DNA from: JBCCCJ01 sp039029315
GTDB taxonomy: Bacteria; Bacteroidota; Bacteroidia; J057
NCBI GenBank assembly: GCA_039029315.1
Contig: JBCCGK010000142.1
Location: 1 to 25,051 of the forward strand
DNA: 25,051 bases
Direction: 5' to 3'
This document shows, one piece after another, positions 24,836 through 25,051 of the stretch (within the stretch, counting starts at the first letter, position 1; every line of letters starts with the position of its first letter). Both the position numbers and the translations under genes were made by a program. A model generated the notes under the pieces. The model was given only the letters and a program-made list of their open reading frames with translations, did no database searches and had not been told where the DNA came from.

Positions 24836-24859
24836 GTAGAATAAAGCTGGTTATTCTAC
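24836..24859. promoter_or_regulatory. Perfect inverted repeat upstream of the Ntn hydrolase gene
   Basis: GTAGAATAA (24836-24844) and TTATTCTAC (24851-24859) are perfect 9-bp arms with a 6-nt spacer, about 69 bp upstream of the ATG at 24767. It could be an operator, or a terminator for something entering from the right, since TTTTC follows on the plus strand. A 12-bp palindrome, CATACGCGTATG, sits next to it at 24866-24877. Confidence 0.4.
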
Positions 24860-24913
24860 TTTTCACATACGCGTATGCCAGCAACAAACAATTGCCCTGC
24901 AATCGTTTATTAA

Positions 24914-25051
24914 GAGACTGTTTAGGAATCTGTGCTGAGAATTTTTATGGTGTATTTTTTTCTCAGGCAAGGCTCTTTTTTGTTCTCATAGTGGTGCTAT
25001 GAGAACAAAAAAAGCCGCAGAATGAGGAAAAAAGACGCATACAAAAAATAA
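24914..25051. mobile_element. MITE-like hairpin element, second copy (family 1), cut by window end
   Basis: The left end (GAGACTGTTTAGG) is preceded by TAA at 24911-24913, as in the first copy at 117. Over the shared 135 or so bases it differs by about four substitutions outside the core, while the central stem (24971-25016) is identical. The last about 22 bases, with the right terminal repeat, lie beyond the window. It has the same orientation as the first copy. Confidence 0.85.

Noticed and set aside
117..25051. Window as a composite transposon bounded by two MITE copies
   Set aside because: The content is ordinary chromosomal metabolism, there is no transposase, and the copies have separately diverged. 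The framing is probably due to the window choice.

Overview
The window is about 25 kb of a member of the Bacteroidota. Three things point there: a secreted protein with a type IX secretion C-terminal sorting domain (19417-20337, minus strand); several promoter-like sites matching the Bacteroidota TAnnTTTG -7 element; and short-Q-loop CydAB and propionyl-CoA carboxylase sets of the kind seen in that phylum. The mix of respiratory, sodium-pump and sulfite-oxidising genes suggests a free-living organism that respires oxygen; this lifestyle is inference. There is no phage, CRISPR array, rRNA or tRNA that I can recognise.

Layout. Bases 1-342 hold a complete 160-bp MITE-like hairpin element and no gene. 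At 343-1767 (minus) is a membrane protein joining a DUF805-like part to an SRPBCC domain. At 1884-5179 (plus) is a compact run: Tat-exported molybdenum sulfite dehydrogenase, its membrane-anchored monohaem cytochrome c, a di-iron fatty-acid-hydroxylase-type membrane enzyme, and a hotdog thioesterase. At 5201-7542 (minus) is cydAB, cytochrome bd oxidase. Then come a GNAT acetyltransferase and a 401-residue protein of unknown family (both minus).

From 9803 to 17543 there is a biotin-dependent carboxylation block. oadG-oadA-oadB (minus) encode a sodium-pumping decarboxylase, with an unusual AccB-like biotin domain on OadA. A bifunctional-nuclease gene (DUF151 plus UvrB/C motif) follows on the plus strand. 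Then come the three subunits of an acyl-CoA (probably propionyl-CoA) carboxylase: carboxyltransferase, biotin carboxylase and biotin carrier (minus). Upstream of them, and possibly co-transcribed, is a secreted amidohydrolase. Together these link carboxylation and decarboxylation of C3/C4 acids to the sodium gradient, with CydAB and the sulfite dehydrogenase as further energy modules.

Bases 18870-19416 contain a promoter with an overlapping perfect inverted repeat, a second, decayed 330-bp MITE-like element flanked by TAA, and a rho-independent terminator. From 19417 to 24767 there are mostly single genes: the T9SS-secreted protein, a NUDIX hydrolase, a DUF2750 protein, a small TPR/TM protein, a tandem-thioredoxin lipoprotein and a secreted Ntn-type amide hydrolase with C-terminal TPR. 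The window ends inside a second copy of the first MITE.

I did not find a convincing new defence or mobile system. The most interesting items are the two MITE families with matching TAA target context, the OadA/AccB domain combination beside a PCC operon, the orphan 401-residue protein, and the inverted repeats placed over or near the amidohydrolase, cydA and Ntn-hydrolase start regions.
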